Assembly (NCBI GenBank): GCA_021401465.1
Contig: JADDMT010000142.1
Coordinates: forward strand, 1-64,000
Length of the DNA stretch: 64,000 nt
Direction: 5' to 3'
From: Teratosphaeria epicoccoides
Lineage: Eukaryota; Ascomycota; Dothideomycetes; Mycosphaerellales; Teratosphaeriaceae
Positions 63,879 to 64,000 of the stretch are shown here, piece after piece (positions within the stretch are counted from its first letter, which is position 1; every line of letters starts with the position of its first letter). The position numbers and the translations under genes are program-made. The notes under the pieces were generated by a model that did no database searches, was not told the origin of the DNA, and saw only the letters and a program-made list of their open reading frames with translations.

Positions 63879-64000
63879 ATGGCTTCCATGTCGCCTGCAC
63901 CATCTGCGAGTGCGGGAGCAACTACAAGTCGAGTGCCTGGAAATGCCGGTCGCGTACAGCATGCATCTCCTGATAGTCAAGGTGCGCCGGTCCAGCATCA
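63879..64000 (+). CDS. Partial gene, N-terminus only
   Basis: An ATG at 63879 opens a frame that stays open to the end of the window (40 complete codons). The predicted start is Ala/Ser/Pro/Gly-rich (MASMSPAPSASAGATTSRVP), a typical disordered N-terminus. Product unknown because the rest lies outside. A second in-frame ATG is three codons downstream. Confidence 0.45.
   Translation, partial: MASMSPAPSASAGATTSRVPGNAGRVQHASPDSQGAPVQH

Noticed and set aside
1..64000. tRNA or rRNA genes
   Set aside because: No cloverleaf-compatible A/B box pair or rRNA-like sequence was noticed by eye; a tRNAscan-SE run would settle it.

Overview
This window looks like nuclear DNA of a filamentous ascomycete (Pezizomycotina), most probably a dothideomycete. 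The genes are short and intron-poor. The introns I could place are mostly 45-63 bp with GT..AG borders and CTGAC/CTAAC-type branch sites. Gene content includes a BrlA-like C2H2 regulator, a con-10/KGG conidiation protein, a Zn2Cys6 regulator and a Ser/Thr-rich secreted mucin. No rRNA, tRNA, CRISPR or intact transposon was seen.

Layout. 1-0.88 kb: AT-rich repeat-bearing flank. 0.9-10.2 kb: Usa1/Herp-like ubiquitin-domain ER protein, a small Lys/Asn-rich protein, a mitochondrial Ptc6-type PP2C phosphatase and an RBR E3 ligase. 10.4-14.8 kb: a 1,472-residue secreted mucin. 15.8-19.5 kb: a coiled-coil protein, a Mn-type CDF transporter and a cupin protein. 20.2-24.5 kb: Rdh54/Tid1 recombination translocase and a short-chain dehydrogenase. 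24.5-27.1 kb: gene-poor, with a decayed ORF. 27.1-33.7 kb: DUF4202 protein, MFS transporter, KGG-repeat protein and DEAD-box helicase Drs1. 35.6-37.3 kb: isocitrate lyase. 38.1-40.3 kb: a fold-back (MITE-like) element and a broken MFS transporter. 40.7-44.0 kb: a multi-exon hydrophilic repeat protein resembling LEA/stress proteins. 45.7-50.1 kb: an unknown basic protein, LSm7 and a Zn2Cys6 regulator. 52.8-57.6 kb: BrlA-like C2H2 regulator and choline kinase. 58.1-59.8 kb: a small six-cysteine secreted peptide followed by decayed repeats. 60.4-62.7 kb: a coiled-coil protein. A gene start runs off the right edge.

Most genes are independent housekeeping or regulatory loci: RNA decay/splicing (LSm7), ribosome biogenesis (Drs1), DNA repair (Rdh54), lipid synthesis (choline kinase), glyoxylate or methylcitrate metabolism (isocitrate lyase family) and ER quality control (Usa1-like). 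There is no biosynthetic core enzyme, so the dehydrogenase, cupin and MFS genes do not form a recognisable secondary-metabolite cluster. The accessory parts most worth a second look are the six-cysteine secreted peptide, the mucin with two cysteine modules, the seven-repeat LEA-like protein, the fold-back element and the three decayed loci. Intron positions were worked out by hand from splice signals and reading phase; they have no transcript support.
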